64,000 bases of DNA. Origin: Blastococcus colisei (GTDB taxonomy: Bacteria; Actinomycetota; Actinomycetes; Mycobacteriales; Geodermatophilaceae). This document shows positions 18,620 through 28,082 of this stretch, one piece after another. The notes under the pieces were generated by a model. It had not been told where the DNA came from and did no database searches. It was given only the letters and a program-made list of their open reading frames with translations. The position numbers were made by a program, and so were the translations under genes. The stretch spans positions 3,534,001 through 3,598,000 of the forward strand of contig NZ_VFQE01000001.1 of assembly GCF_006717095.1 (NCBI RefSeq), read 5' to 3'. The stretch's first letter is position 1. The number at the start of each line of letters is the position of its first letter.

Positions 18620-19483
18620 TCAGTCGGCTTCGGGTGCGCCGATCGGGTTGCCGGCCGGCCAGTCCCCCGCCGCCACCACCGCACGGCGCACCGGGGCGAG
18701 GAGTTCGGCGAGGCGGTCGCACCCGGCGTCGCCGAGCGCCTGCCACGGGCGCAGCGCGAGCCGGTCGGTGTCGGCCTCGATGGCGGCGACCATGGCCAGG
18801 CCCTGGGCGGTCAACCCGTCCTCGTCCAGCCAGCGCCGCTCGACCAGTCGGGCGACCGCGTCGTCCCAGGCGGCGTCGTCCCAGCCGCGGGCCCGCATCA
18901 GCCATTCGCGGTCCGACCGCCCGGCGGCCGCGGCGAGGACGTGGGCGGTGATGCCGTCGACCTCGCGTTGCACGAGGGCGACGGAGTGCCCGTCGCCGCG
19001 GTGCTCCCGCAGGGTGGTGAGCGCCTGCCACAGCACCAGGTGCGGCTCGCCGGGCACGTCCACCGCGGTGTTGGCGGCGGCCAGCGGACGCCCGGGGAGG
19101 TCGACGGCTGCCGCCGCCCTCGCCGCCAGCTCCATCGCCTCGATCGCGTCGTCGGAGGCGATCCACTCGTCGCCGAACAACCGGAGGACGGCCGCGTCGA
19201 CGCCGGCCAGGCGTGCCTCCAGAGCGGCGGCCGGAGCGAGGCCGTCCCAGACCCCGGGCACCCGGCGCGCCACGAACCCGGGCGCGAAGTTGTAGAAGAC
19301 CGCCGTCACGACCTCGGGACCCACGGCCCCCAGCGGGGCGGCGCGGAAGGCGAAGTAGCCGTTCCAGAAGCCGCGCAGCCCCGCCCGCTCGGCGGCGTCG
19401 CGGCACTCCTGCGCGAAGTAGGTGAGCGCCTGGAAGGGCTCGGCGAGGGCCCACAACCGGCGGGCGGTGCCCGGCGACGTCAT
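18620..19483 (-). CDS. SCO6745-family protein
   Basis: A 287-residue protein resembling the SCO6745 family, an actinobacterial group of winged-helix-like all-alpha proteins. The start RRLWALAEPFQALTYFAQE and the middle AVFYNFAPGFVARRVPGVWD match my memory of that family. The C-terminal third (about 180-240) could be a winged helix (VARLVERRWLDEDG). No catalytic motif is visible and the function is unknown. ATG at 19483 overlaps the HNH endonuclease stop by 4 bp (ATGA), so the two are translationally coupled; the open frame upstream lies within the HNH gene. Confidence 0.75.
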   Translation of the reverse strand: MTSPGTARRLWALAEPFQALTYFAQECRDAAERAGLRGFWNGYFAFRAAPLGAVGPEVVTAVFYNFAPGFVARRVPGVWDGLAPAAALEARLAGVDAAVLRLFGDEWIASDDAIEAMELAARAAAAVDLPGRPLAAANTAVDVPGEPHLVLWQALTTLREHRGDGHSVALVQREVDGITAHVLAAAAGRSDREWLMRARGWDDAAWDDAVARLVERRWLDEDGLTAQGLAMVAAIEADTDRLALRPWQALGDAGCDRLAELLAPVRRAVVAAGDWPAGNPIGAPEAD

Positions 19484-20088
19484 GCGCTCACGCTCTCGGG
19501 CACGCCGAGCCAGTCGCGCCAGCGCGGGTCGACCGTCCGGGTGCCCAGGAGCCGCCACGCGGCCCCGCTGGGCGTGCGGGGCGGGTGCGGCAGCGCCCAG
19601 CCCATTTCGGCCAGCGAGCGGTCGGCCTTGGTGTGGTTGCACCGGCGGCAGGCGGCGACCACGTTGTCCCAGGTGTGCGTGCCACCCCGGCTGCGCGGCA
19701 CGACGTGGTCGATGCTCGTGGCCGACCCGCCGCAGTAGACGCACGTCTGCCCGTCACGGGTGAAGACGGCGCGGCGGGACAGCGGCACCGACGCCGGATA
19801 GGGAACCCGGACGTACCGGGTCAGCCGGACGACGACGGGCACCGGGAGGCTGACGCGCTCGGCGTGCACCACGTCCGCCGCGGAGTCGACCGGCTCGGCC
19901 TTCTGCGCCAGCACGAGCACGATGGCCCGCCGGCTCGACACCACGCACAGCGGCTCGTAGGTGGCGTTGAGCAGCAGGGTGGCGCTGGTCGTGCCCGGTG
20001 ACGGGACGGGCACGACCGAGGGACAGTGTGGGTCGCGGCGCGGGCCTGGGTGACCCACCGACGTCGACCCGGACGCGGCGCGCAGCAC
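19480..20088 (-). CDS. HNH endonuclease
   Basis: HNH nuclease of 202 residues of the common actinobacterial stand-alone type. LLLNATYEPL opens the conserved region, followed by the zinc Cys pair CVYCGG, the catalytic SIDHVVPRSRGG, WDNVVAAC, and the second pair CRRCNHTKAD. The target is unknown; relatives are chromosomal housekeeping genes rather than homing elements. The GTG at 20088 is supported by a near-ideal GGAGGTGAT ribosome-binding site, though the conserved part begins about 35 residues later. The stop overlaps the SCO6745-like start. Confidence 0.88.
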   Translation of the reverse strand: MLRAASGSTSVGHPGPRRDPHCPSVVPVPSPGTTSATLLLNATYEPLCVVSSRRAIVLVLAQKAEPVDSAADVVHAERVSLPVPVVVRLTRYVRVPYPASVPLSRRAVFTRDGQTCVYCGGSATSIDHVVPRSRGGTHTWDNVVAACRRCNHTKADRSLAEMGWALPHPPRTPSGAAWRLLGTRTVDPRWRDWLGVPESVSA

Positions 20089-20230
20089 GGATCACCTCCG
20101 GTCGCCGCGGACCGCCGGTGGCTCCGAGACCCGCGGGCTGCCCCATTCTGACCTGAGAACGCCCGATCGGCGCTGCCGGATTTCCCGGGAGTCCGGGTCG
20201 GAAGCCCCGAGCGGCACTACCGTGGGTGCG

Positions 20231-22339
20231 ATGCGCTACCCCGAGGCCACCCGGCTCGACCTCGTCGAGGACCTGCACGGACACCGCGTCGCCGACCCCT
20301 ACCGCTGGCTCGAGGACGACGCCGACCCGCGCACGCGGGCCTGGAGCGAGGCGCAGGACGCGCTCACCGGCGAGCTGCTCCGTGCGCTGCCGATGCGCCC
20401 GGAGTTCACCGCCCGACTGGAGGCCTTGGTGCGCTCCGGCGCCGTCGGCGTGCCCGTCTGGCGGAGCGGCCGGGCCTTCTCGACCCGGCGCGACCCGGGC
20501 CAGGAGCACGCGGTCCTGCGCGTGCGCGAAGCCGACGGCGCCGTGCGGGTGCTGGTCGACCCGATGGCGCTCGACCCCGAGGGGACGACGACGCTCGACG
20601 CGTGGTCGCCTTCGTGGGACGGCGACCGGCTGGCCTACCAGCTCTCCACCGGCGGGGACGAGGAGTCCCGGCTCTACGTCCTCGACGTCACCACCGGCGA
20701 GACCGTCGACGGGCCGATCGACCGGTGCCGCTACTCCCCCGTCGCCTGGCTGCCCGGGGGCGAGGAGCTGTTCTACGTGCGCCGCCTCGCCCCCGACCGG
20801 GTGCCGGACGGTGAGGAGCAGTTCCACCGCCGGGTGTGGCGCCACCGCGTCGGGACGCCGGCCGACGACGACGCGCTCGTGCACGGCGAGGGCAGCGACC
20901 CCACCACCTACTTCGGCGTGCACACCAGCCGCGACGGCCGCTGGCTCGTGGTCTCCGGATCGGCCGGCACCGCGCCGCGCGACGACGTCTGGATCGCCGA
21001 CCTGGCCGCGGCGTCCCCGGGAACCCGCCCACCCCTGCGCGAGCTGCAGGTCGGCGTCGACGCGCAGACCGCCGCCTGGGTCGCCCGCGACGGCCGGCTG
21101 TGGCTCATGTCCGACCGGGACGCCCCCCGCTGGCGGCTGGCCGTCGCCGATCCCGCGGACCCGGCGACCTGGGCGCCCGAGGCCTGGCAGGACGTCGTCC
21201 CCGAGCTCCCGGACGCCGTGCTCTCCGACGTGGCGTTGGTCGACGCCCCCGACGGCTCGCTGCAGGTGCTCGCCGTCCACGCCGTCGACGCGACCGACCG
21301 CCTCTCCGTGTGGGCGGGTCCCGAAGCCGCCCACCCCGGGCGGCTCGCCGACGTCGAGGGGCTCGGCGCCGGCAGCATCTCCGGCGTCAGCTCACCCCCG
21401 GAAGGGGGCGGCACCGCCTGGGTCGGCTACACCGACTACGCGACGCCGCCGTCGGTGCTGCGCTGGGACGCCGGCTCGCCGACGGCCCTGGAGAGCTGGG
21501 AGCAGGCGGCGGTCGCCGGCGCGGTGCCGGAGCTGACCGTCGTCGAGACGCACGCGACCTCGCCCGACGGGACCCCGGTGCACCTCTTCGTCCTGTCGCA
21601 GGCGGGCGCTCCTGACACTCCCCGGCCGACGGTGCTCTACGGCTACGGCGGCTTCAACGTCTCGGTCACCCCCGCCTACAGCGCGCAGGCGCTGTCCTGG
21701 GTCGCGGCGGGCGGGGTCTGGGCGGTGGCCAACCTGCGGGGTGGCTCGGAGCACGGCGAGGAGTGGCACCGGGCGGGGATGCGCGAACGCAAGCAGAACG
21801 TGTTCGACGACTTCGCGGCCGCGGCCGAGCACCTGGCCGCCGAGGGCTGGACGACGCACGAGCAGCTGGGGATCTTCGGCGGGTCGAACGGCGGCCTGCT
21901 GGTCGGGGCAACGGTGACCCAGCGTCCCGAGCTCGCCGCGGCGGCCGTCTGCAGCGCCCCGCTGCTGGACATGGTCCGCTACGAGCTGTTCGGGCTGGGG
22001 CGTACCTGGAACGACGAGTACGGCACGGCCGAGGACCCCACCGAGCTGGGCTGGCTGCTCGGCTACTCGCCCTACCACGCCGTCCGGGAGGGGACGGCGT
22101 ACCCGGCGATCCTGTTCACGACCTTCGAGTCCGACACCCGGGTGCACCCGCTGCACGGCCGCAAGCTCGCCGCCGCGCTGCAGCACGCCACGTCGTCCGA
22201 GGCGCCGATCGTGCTGCGCCGGGAGACGTCGGTCGGGCACGGGGCGCGGGCGGTCAGCCGCACCGTGGGGCTGGCCGCCGACCAGCTCGCCTTCCTGGCG
22301 AAGCACACCGGTCTGCACACCCGCGTGGCCCTTCGGTAG
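20231..22339 (+). CDS. prolyl oligopeptidase family serine peptidase (S9A)
   Basis: Serine peptidase of 702 residues with the S9A layout. It has an N-terminal strand and helix (PYRWLEDD), a seven-bladed beta-propeller (about 70-400) and an alpha/beta-hydrolase domain with the nucleophile in FGGSNGGLL. The catalytic Asp is probably in ESDTRVHPLHGRK, with His near the C-terminus (SVGHGA). It cleaves short peptides after Pro in the cytoplasm; no signal peptide is present. ATG at 20231 is preferred over GTG at 20222. It is divergent from the HNH gene. Confidence 0.92.
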   Translation: MRYPEATRLDLVEDLHGHRVADPYRWLEDDADPRTRAWSEAQDALTGELLRALPMRPEFTARLEALVRSGAVGVPVWRSGRAFSTRRDPGQEHAVLRVREADGAVRVLVDPMALDPEGTTTLDAWSPSWDGDRLAYQLSTGGDEESRLYVLDVTTGETVDGPIDRCRYSPVAWLPGGEELFYVRRLAPDRVPDGEEQFHRRVWRHRVGTPADDDALVHGEGSDPTTYFGVHTSRDGRWLVVSGSAGTAPRDDVWIADLAAASPGTRPPLRELQVGVDAQTAAWVARDGRLWLMSDRDAPRWRLAVADPADPATWAPEAWQDVVPELPDAVLSDVALVDAPDGSLQVLAVHAVDATDRLSVWAGPEAAHPGRLADVEGLGAGSISGVSSPPEGGGTAWVGYTDYATPPSVLRWDAGSPTALESWEQAAVAGAVPELTVVETHATSPDGTPVHLFVLSQAGAPDTPRPTVLYGYGGFNVSVTPAYSAQALSWVAAGGVWAVANLRGGSEHGEEWHRAGMRERKQNVFDDFAAAAEHLAAEGWTTHEQLGIFGGSNGGLLVGATVTQRPELAAAAVCSAPLLDMVRYELFGLGRTWNDEYGTAEDPTELGWLLGYSPYHAVREGTAYPAILFTTFESDTRVHPLHGRKLAAALQHATSSEAPIVLRRETSVGHGARAVSRTVGLAADQLAFLAKHTGLHTRVALR

Positions 22340-22391
22340 GACGCGACCGGCATCTCACTGACATCGGGCCACTCACCTGGGAGGATTTCCG

Positions 22392-23402
22392 GTGATGAGC
22401 CGATCACTGACAGTGCGGGCCGTGGACGACGACGCCTCGGGCATGCCCGACTGCGTGGACTACTGGCTCTGCGAGAAGCTCTACGACTGGTTCGGGCTCG
22501 ACTGGCTCGCCGAGAACGCGCGGGTACTGGTCGACACACCCGCCCGGATCCTGCTCGTCGTCGTGGTGGCCGCCGTCGCCCGGGCCCTGGCCCACCGGGC
22601 GATCCGGCGGCTCACCGACCGCACCGCGACCGGCGCGGTGCCGACGATCCTGCGGCCGCTGCGCGACCGCGTGGCCCTCACCGACGTCGACGGGCAGAGC
22701 ACCGCACGCCGCTCCCAGCGCGCCGCGGCGATCGGCTCGGCGCTGCGCAGCTTCGCGTCGATCCTCATCCTCGGTATCGCCGTCGTGCTGGTGCTCGGCG
22801 AGCTGGGGATCAACCTCGCCCCGATCATGGCGAGTGCCGGGGTCGTCGGCGTGGCCCTCGGGTTCGGCGCACAGAACCTGATCAAGGACTTCATCGCCGG
22901 GATCGGCATCATCCTGGAGGACCAGTACGGCGTCGGCGACGTCGTCGACCTGGGCGAGGCCGTCGGCACCGTCGAAGCCGTGGGACTGCGGATCACCCGC
23001 CTGCGCGACATCAACGGCGTGGTCTGGTACGTCCGCAACGGCGAGGTCCTGCGGGTGGGCAACATGAGCCAGGGTTACGCCCAGGTCGTCATCGACATGC
23101 CGGTCGCCCATGACACCGACCTCGAGCGCTGCCGTGCGGTGATGCAGGACGTCGGCGACGAGATGTACGCGCAAGCCGAGTGGGCGGCGGTGCTGCTCGC
23201 CGAGCCCGAGTCCCTCGGCGTCGAGCGGATCGCCCCCGAGGGGATCTACCTGCGGCTCATGGTGCGCGCGACCAACGCCGACCAGTGGCGGGTCGCCCGG
23301 GAGCTGCGGATGCGGCTCAAGGAACGGTTCGTGGCCGAGGGCATCCGCACGCCACTGCCGATGCTGGCCGCACCCACCGGCACCGCGACGGGAGTCCGCT
23401 GA
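22392..23402 (+). CDS. MscS-family mechanosensitive ion channel
   Basis: Small-conductance mechanosensitive channel of 336 residues. Hydrophobic helices lie at about 45-65 and 115-140, and the pore-lining region GVVGVALGFGAQNLIKDFIAG matches the Gly/Ala-rich TM3. The beta domain with EDQYGVGDVVDLGE is followed by an alpha/beta C-terminal domain. It relieves turgor on osmotic down-shock. GTG and ATG are adjacent at 22392 and 22395, after GGGAGGA. It is first in a coupled unit with an MFS permease and a truncated haemoglobin. Confidence 0.93.
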   Translation: MMSRSLTVRAVDDDASGMPDCVDYWLCEKLYDWFGLDWLAENARVLVDTPARILLVVVVAAVARALAHRAIRRLTDRTATGAVPTILRPLRDRVALTDVDGQSTARRSQRAAAIGSALRSFASILILGIAVVLVLGELGINLAPIMASAGVVGVALGFGAQNLIKDFIAGIGIILEDQYGVGDVVDLGEAVGTVEAVGLRITRLRDINGVVWYVRNGEVLRVGNMSQGYAQVVIDMPVAHDTDLERCRAVMQDVGDEMYAQAEWAAVLLAEPESLGVERIAPEGIYLRLMVRATNADQWRVARELRMRLKERFVAEGIRTPLPMLAAPTGTATGVR

Positions 23403-24712
23403 CCGCGCCCGCGCCGGAGGGGGTCTCCTCCACCGGCGCACCGCTGAGGCAGGCGACGTTCCGCGAGGTCTTCGCCGTCCCGGAGTTCCGGCCGCTGTTC
23501 GGCACCTTCCTGCTCTCCACCGCCGGCGACGAGCTGGCCCGCGTGGCGCTGACGGTGCTGGTCTACCAGCGCACGTCGTCCCCGCTGCTGTCGGCGCTGA
23601 CCTTCGCGATCGGCTACCTGCCGTGGCTGCTCGGCGGCCCGCTGCTGTCGGCCTTCGCCGACCGGCTCCCCCGCCATCAGGTGCTCATCGTCACCGACGC
23701 CGCGCGGGCGGTGCTCCTGGCCTGCATGGCGATACCCGGGATGCCGCTGCCGGCGATGCTGGGCCTCCTCTTCCTCGTCTCGCTCGGATCGCCACCGTTC
23801 GAGTCGGCGCGCTCGGCGCTGATGGCCGACGTCCTGGACGGCGACCGGTACGCCGTCGCGACCTCCCTCACCAACATCACGCTCCAGCTGGCCCAGGTGG
23901 TCGGCTTCCTGGTCGCCGGCGCGCTCGTCGCCGCCCTGAGCCCCTCGGCCGCGCTGCTCATCGACGCCGTCACCTTCGCGGTGTCGGCGGTGTGGCTCTG
24001 GGCCCGCCTGCAGCCACGCCCCGCGCCGGCGAGCGAGTCCGGGAACGCCCGGCAGTCGTTGCTCCGGGACACCGGCGACGGTCTGCGGCTGATCCGCCGG
24101 TCCCCCCGCCTGGTGGCGATCGTCGGCGTCCTGTGGGTGGCGACCCTGTTCGCCTACGCCGCCGAGGGCGTGGCCGCCCCGTGGGCCGACGAGCTGGGCA
24201 CGGGAGCCACCGGGCTCGGGGTGCTACTGGCCGCCAACCCGCTCGGGGTGGCCCTCGGCGGGCTGGTGATCGCCCGGCTGGTCTCCCCGGAACGGCGCGA
24301 ACGGCTCGTGGTGCCGCTCGTGGTGCTGTCCCTGGTGCCGGTCCTGCTCGCGGGCCTCGTCGGCCTGGTGCTCGGCGCCGGCAGCCTGCCGTTCGGCCTG
24401 GTGATCGGGCTGTTGTTCGTGTCCGGCATCGGTGCGGCATGGCTGATCCCGCTGAACGTCTCGTTCGTCCAGGCCGTGCCGGCCTCGTTCCGGGGGCGCG
24501 CGTTCGGGGTCGCGGTGAGCGGCCTCTACGGCGTGCAGGGCCTCGGGGCGCTCGGTGCCGGGCTCGCGGCCGAGGGCGTCTCGGCCAGTGCCGCCGTCGC
24601 GCTGGCCGGAGCGGTGGGACTGGTCGCCGTCGCCCCCATGCTCGTCGCGTTCCGCCGCACCCAGGGCTCCGTGGCGGCTGCCCCCACCGGTGAGGGACCA
24701 TCGGAGGCATGA
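23399..24712 (+). CDS. MFS transporter, probable CTG start
   Basis: Major facilitator of 437 residues with about 12 helices, resembling the MFS_3/enterobactin-exporter-like group ([34 protein letters not shown]). The substrate is unknown. The start is unusual. Homology and the ribosome-binding site (GGGAG, 6 nt upstream) point to CTG at 23399, which overlaps the mscS stop as CTGA. The nearest upstream in-frame GTG (23285) lies deep inside mscS, and no ATG, GTG or TTG occurs before the first helix. The stop overlaps the start of glbO as ATGA. Confidence 0.85.
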   Translation: MTAPAPEGVSSTGAPLRQATFREVFAVPEFRPLFGTFLLSTAGDELARVALTVLVYQRTSSPLLSALTFAIGYLPWLLGGPLLSAFADRLPRHQVLIVTDAARAVLLACMAIPGMPLPAMLGLLFLVSLGSPPFESARSALMADVLDGDRYAVATSLTNITLQLAQVVGFLVAGALVAALSPSAALLIDAVTFAVSAVWLWARLQPRPAPASESGNARQSLLRDTGDGLRLIRRSPRLVAIVGVLWVATLFAYAAEGVAAPWADELGTGATGLGVLLAANPLGVALGGLVIARLVSPERRERLVVPLVVLSLVPVLLAGLVGLVLGAGSLPFGLVIGLLFVSGIGAAWLIPLNVSFVQAVPASFRGRAFGVAVSGLYGVQGLGALGAGLAAEGVSASAAVALAGAVGLVAVAPMLVAFRRTQGSVAAAPTGEGPSEA

Positions 24713-25143
24713 GCGAGTCGAGCAGGTCCCTGCCCTCGGCCCGCACGTTCCACGACGAGGTCGGCGGTGGCCCGACCTTCACGAAGCTGGTCGGCCGGTT
24801 CTACGCCACCGTCCGCACCGATCCGGTGCTCGCACCGCTGTACCCGCAGGACGACTGGGACGGCGCCGAGATCCGGCTCCGAGGCTTCCTGGAGCAGTAC
24901 TGGGGCGGTCCGGCGACGTACTCCCAGCAGCGCGGCCACCCCCGGCTTCGGATGCGGCACGCGCCCTTCGCGATCGGGCCGGCCGAGCGGGACGCGTGGC
25001 TCCGGCACATGCGGGCCGCCGTCGACTCCCTCGACCTGACGGCCGAGCAGGACGCCACGCTCTGGGGCTACCTGGAGATGGCGGCGCGCAGCATGCAGAA
25101 CCGGTTCCCGGACGACGCCGGCGGCGATCTCTCCCCCGCCTGA
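24709..25143 (+). CDS. glbO: group II truncated haemoglobin
   Basis: Truncated haemoglobin of 144 residues, close to actinobacterial TrHbO. Tyr B10 is in RFYATV, a CD-region Tyr is in APLYPQDDW, the proximal His is in RMRHAPF, and the group II Trp G8 is in RDAWLRHM. Such globins bind O2 and nitric oxide tightly and are tied to redox or NO chemistry. The ATG overlaps the MFS stop by 4 bp. A terminator-like repeat begins directly at its stop codon. Confidence 0.92.
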   Translation: MSESSRSLPSARTFHDEVGGGPTFTKLVGRFYATVRTDPVLAPLYPQDDWDGAEIRLRGFLEQYWGGPATYSQQRGHPRLRMRHAPFAIGPAERDAWLRHMRAAVDSLDLTAEQDATLWGYLEMAARSMQNRFPDDAGGDLSPA

Positions 25144-25200
25144 AACTGGATCCCGTCCTCCCCGACCCTTCGCGCGCCCAGGGTGGGACCGGGACGGGGC
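25141..25200. repeat. terminator-like repeat element, copy 1
   Basis: This segment begins at the TGA of glbO and closely matches 53045-53105, which begins at the TGA of metS. CCCGTCC (25152-25158) can pair with GGACGGG (25192-25198) around an inner CCCTTCGCGCG...CAGGG loop. A dispersed terminator element is the simplest reading. Confidence 0.6.
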
Positions 25201-25232
25201 CGCGCATGACCACACGACCCCTGAGGAGCCCG

Positions 25233-26819
25233 GTGCCCCCGCACCCGAACAGCGTCCTGCCCGTGTCCACCGACTGGTGGCGGGACGCGGTCTTCTACCA
25301 GATCTACGTGCGCAGCTTCGCCGACGGCAACGGCGACGGCATCGGCGACCTGGCCGGGATCCGCTCGCGGCTTCCCTACCTGGCCGACCTGGGCGTGGAC
25401 GCTCTCTGGATGACGCCGTTCTACCCCTCGCCCATGGCCGACCACGGGTACGACGTCGCCGACCCGCGGGACGTGGAACCGGTGTTCGGCGACCTCGCCG
25501 AGTTCGACGCGCTCCTCGCAGAGGCCCACGCGCTGGGCCTGCGGGTGACGATCGACCTGGTGCCCAACCACAGCTCGCACGACCACGAGTGGTTCCAGGC
25601 GGCGCTGGCCGCGGGCCCGGGCTCACCGGAGCGCGCCCGTTACCTGTTCCGGGACGGCCGCGGCGCCGACGGCAGCGAGCCGCCGAACAACTGGCCGTCG
25701 GTCTTCGGCGGACCGGCATGGACGCGGGTGCCCGACGGGCAGTGGTACCTGCACATCTTCGCGCCCGAGCAGCCCGACCTGAACTTCACCAATCCCGAGG
25801 TCGTCGCCGACCTCGAGGAGACCATGCGGTTCTGGCTGGACCGGGGCGTCGACGGCTTCCGGATCGACGTCGCGCACGGGATGGCCAAGCCCGACGGGCT
25901 CCCGGACATGGTCCCGATGGACGACACCGGACTGCTCGCCGACCACGGCCCCGGCGACCACCGGTTCGACCAGGACGGCGTGCACCTGGTGCACCGCCGC
26001 ATCCGCGCGGTCCTCGACCGGTACCCCGGGACCATGGCGGTCGGCGAGGTCTGGGTGTCCGACGACGTCCGGCTCGCCCAGTACCTTCGCCAGGACGAGC
26101 TACAGCTCGCCTTCAACTTCAAGCTGCTCACCGCCGAGTGGGACGCCGACGCGCTGCGGCAGGCCGTCACCGACTCCCTCGCCGCGGTCGAGGGGACCCC
26201 CGCGCCGGCGTGCTGGGTGCTGTCCAACCACGACCGGCCCCGGCACGTCACCCGCTACGGCGGCGGGGAACTCGGCCTGCGGCGGGCCCGGGCCGCCGCC
26301 CTCCTGCAGCTGGCCCTCCCGGGCGCGGCCTACCTGTACAACGGCGACGAGCTGGGCATGCCCGATGTCGATCTCCCCGACGAGGTGCTGCAGGACCCGA
26401 TGTGGGAGCGGTCCGGCCGCACCGAGCGGGGCCGTGACGCCTGCCGGATCCCGGTGCCGTGGTCGGGCGCCGAGCCGCCGTACGGATTCACCTCGCTCGC
26501 GAGCACCTGGCTGCCGATGCCGGAGGGCTGGCAGCAGCTCACCGCACAGGCCCAGACGGGCGATCCGGCGTCGATACAGTCGCTGTACCGAGCGGCGCTA
26601 AGGCTGCGGAGGACGTCGGGGGCCTTCGGTGACGCGAACCTGGAGTGGCTGCCCTCCCCCGACGGTTGTCTCGCGTTCCGCCGTCCTGGCGGTCTGGTGT
26701 GCCTGGTGAATCTCTCCGCCGGCGCCCTGCAGCTGCCCGAGGGACGGGTCCTGCTCGCCAGCGCCGAGGTCGGCGACGGCACCCTGCCCGCCGACGCCGC
26801 GGTGTGGCTGACCGCCTGA
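25233..26819 (+). CDS. GH13 alpha-glucosidase
   Basis: Glycoside hydrolase family 13 enzyme of 528 residues, most like subfamily 30 alpha-glucosidases of actinobacteria. It opens with [18 protein letters not shown]. The four conserved regions are present: DLVPNHSS, the nucleophile Asp in GFRIDVAH, the acid Glu in VGEVWV and the stabilising Asp in LSNHDRPRH. It probably releases glucose from maltose-type or sucrose-type oligosaccharides in the cytoplasm; no signal peptide is seen. GTG at 25233 follows GAGGAG and is preferred over ATG at 25206. Downstream lies bioY. Confidence 0.92.
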   Translation: MPPHPNSVLPVSTDWWRDAVFYQIYVRSFADGNGDGIGDLAGIRSRLPYLADLGVDALWMTPFYPSPMADHGYDVADPRDVEPVFGDLAEFDALLAEAHALGLRVTIDLVPNHSSHDHEWFQAALAAGPGSPERARYLFRDGRGADGSEPPNNWPSVFGGPAWTRVPDGQWYLHIFAPEQPDLNFTNPEVVADLEETMRFWLDRGVDGFRIDVAHGMAKPDGLPDMVPMDDTGLLADHGPGDHRFDQDGVHLVHRRIRAVLDRYPGTMAVGEVWVSDDVRLAQYLRQDELQLAFNFKLLTAEWDADALRQAVTDSLAAVEGTPAPACWVLSNHDRPRHVTRYGGGELGLRRARAAALLQLALPGAAYLYNGDELGMPDVDLPDEVLQDPMWERSGRTERGRDACRIPVPWSGAEPPYGFTSLASTWLPMPEGWQQLTAQAQTGDPASIQSLYRAALRLRRTSGAFGDANLEWLPSPDGCLAFRRPGGLVCLVNLSAGALQLPEGRVLLASAEVGDGTLPADAAVWLTA

Positions 26820-26924
26820 CCCTCGGCCCTCTCGACCGGCGCAGCGACCGGGCGGGGCGGTAGGGCAGACTCTCCGGTGATCAGCGGCGCCACCGGCGCC
26901 GCACCCGCCGTTCCAGGAGGATCC

Positions 26925-27521
26925 GTGGCCACCGCCTCGATGCCCGCGCTGCCGTCGCGCCCGCTCGTTCTCGCTGACCTCGTCCCGGCCGTGCGTGCCC
27001 GAAGCGCCGGACTCGTGGCGCTCGGCGTGCTGTTCACGGCGCTGCTGGCTCAGGTCGCGGTGCCGGTGCCGGGCTCGCCCGTGCCGATCACCGGGCAGAC
27101 GCTGGCCGTGGTGCTCACCGCCGCCGCCCTCGGCCCGGCCCGCGGGGTCGCGGTGCAGGGCGTCTACATCCTGGCCGCGCTCGTCGGGCTGCCCTTCTAC
27201 TCGGAGGCCAGCGGCGGCGTCGACGTCGTCCTGGGGGCAACCGGCGGCTACGTCGTCGGCTTCATCCCGGCCGCGTTCCTGATCGGGCTGGCGGCCAAGC
27301 ACGGCGCCGACCGCAACCCGCTGAAGTCCGTGCCGCTGTTCGTCGGCGGCCAGGCGGTCATCTTCGCGGTGGGCGTCCCGTGGCTGGCCCTGAGCGCCGG
27401 CATGTCGGCGAGCCAGGCCCTGGACGCCGGCTTCTACCCGTTCATCCTGGGCGGGATCGTCAAGGCCGCGGTCGCCGCGGCGGTGCTCGGCACGGCCTGG
27501 AAGCTCACCCGCCGCAGCTGA
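26925..27521 (+). CDS. bioY: biotin transporter BioY
   Basis: Substrate-binding S component of an ECF-type biotin importer, 198 residues with about six helices. The family signature is visible in VPVPGSPVPITGQTLAVVLTA and in GPARGVAVQGVYILAALVGLPFY. No BioM or BioN is adjacent, so it either works alone or shares a general ECF module elsewhere. GTG at 26925 follows AGGAGG. It is a single gene ending in a strong hairpin. Biotin supply is relevant to the biotin-dependent carboxylase operon at 57.6-60.9 kb, but no direct regulatory link is visible. Confidence 0.93.
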   Translation: MATASMPALPSRPLVLADLVPAVRARSAGLVALGVLFTALLAQVAVPVPGSPVPITGQTLAVVLTAAALGPARGVAVQGVYILAALVGLPFYSEASGGVDVVLGATGGYVVGFIPAAFLIGLAAKHGADRNPLKSVPLFVGGQAVIFAVGVPWLALSAGMSASQALDAGFYPFILGGIVKAAVAAAVLGTAWKLTRRS

Positions 27522-27536
27522 CGGCTGCTCGCTCCT

Positions 27537-27568
27537 CGACCCCCTGGCGCTTCGGCGCCAGGGGGTCG
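27537..27568. terminator. bioY terminator with TTCG tetraloop
   Basis: A perfect 14-bp stem (27537-27550 with 27555-27568) closed by TTCG, 15 nt after the bioY stop and before the convergent thioesterase stop. A stable intrinsic-type hairpin. Confidence 0.85.
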
Positions 27569-27598
27569 TCGCGTTCGGGGCCGGGCAGCCCAGCCGAC

Positions 27599-28021
27599 TC
27601 AGGCGTCGGGTTCGTCGAGGTAGCGGAGGAGGAAGGCCTTCTCCTCCGGCGTGATGCGCCGCGGTCGCTCGAGGGCGAAGTCGAAGGGCACCAGCACGGT
27701 GCTGCCGGTGACGGCCAGCCGACCGTGGTCGAAGAGTTCGTAGTGGCACCGGAAGGACGCCGCCCGGATGGTGGAGACCCAGATCTGGATCTCCAGCGGA
27801 TCGGCGTCGTAGACCACCGAGCGCTTGTAGGCGATCTCGTGCGAGTGGACGACGAGACCGCGCCGCATGCCGGTCTTCTCGTCGTGGGTGGGGTGCTCGA
27901 AGAACAGGTTGACGCGGGCCATCTCGAAGTATCCCAGGAAGGCCACGTTGTTGATGTGCTGGTAGGCGTCCATGTCCGACCAGCGCATCGGCACGTGCAC
28001 CGTGTGTCTCACGCGGGCCAC
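27599..28021 (-). CDS. acyl-CoA thioesterase (hotdog fold)
   Basis: Single-domain 4HBT hotdog thioesterase of 140 residues. The pattern RWSDMDAYQHINNVAFLGYFE carries the catalytic Asp region of YbgC/FcbC-type enzymes. It hydrolyses acyl-CoA thioesters; the acyl chain preference is unknown. GTG at 28021 is used, though GTG at 28012 is equally possible and no clear ribosome-binding site is visible. It is divergent from the phosphatase-like gene and convergent with bioY. Confidence 0.85.
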   Translation of the reverse strand: MARVRHTVHVPMRWSDMDAYQHINNVAFLGYFEMARVNLFFEHPTHDEKTGMRRGLVVHSHEIAYKRSVVYDADPLEIQIWVSTIRAASFRCHYELFDHGRLAVTGSTVLVPFDFALERPRRITPEEKAFLLRYLDEPDA

Positions 28022-28082
28022 CCTGCCGTACCGCGGTCCGGCTGCGCACCCGGGCCCCGCGAACCGCTTCTACGGTGATGCG

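Noticed and set aside
16520-19738. 1072-aa plus-strand open frame
   Set aside because: Antisense to ctaJ, amidase and the SCO6745-like gene, all of which have family motifs; composition is shadow-like.
19480-20088. Mobile or homing endonuclease
   Set aside because: No intron, intein, phage or toxin context; it matches the common chromosomal HNH gene of actinobacteria.
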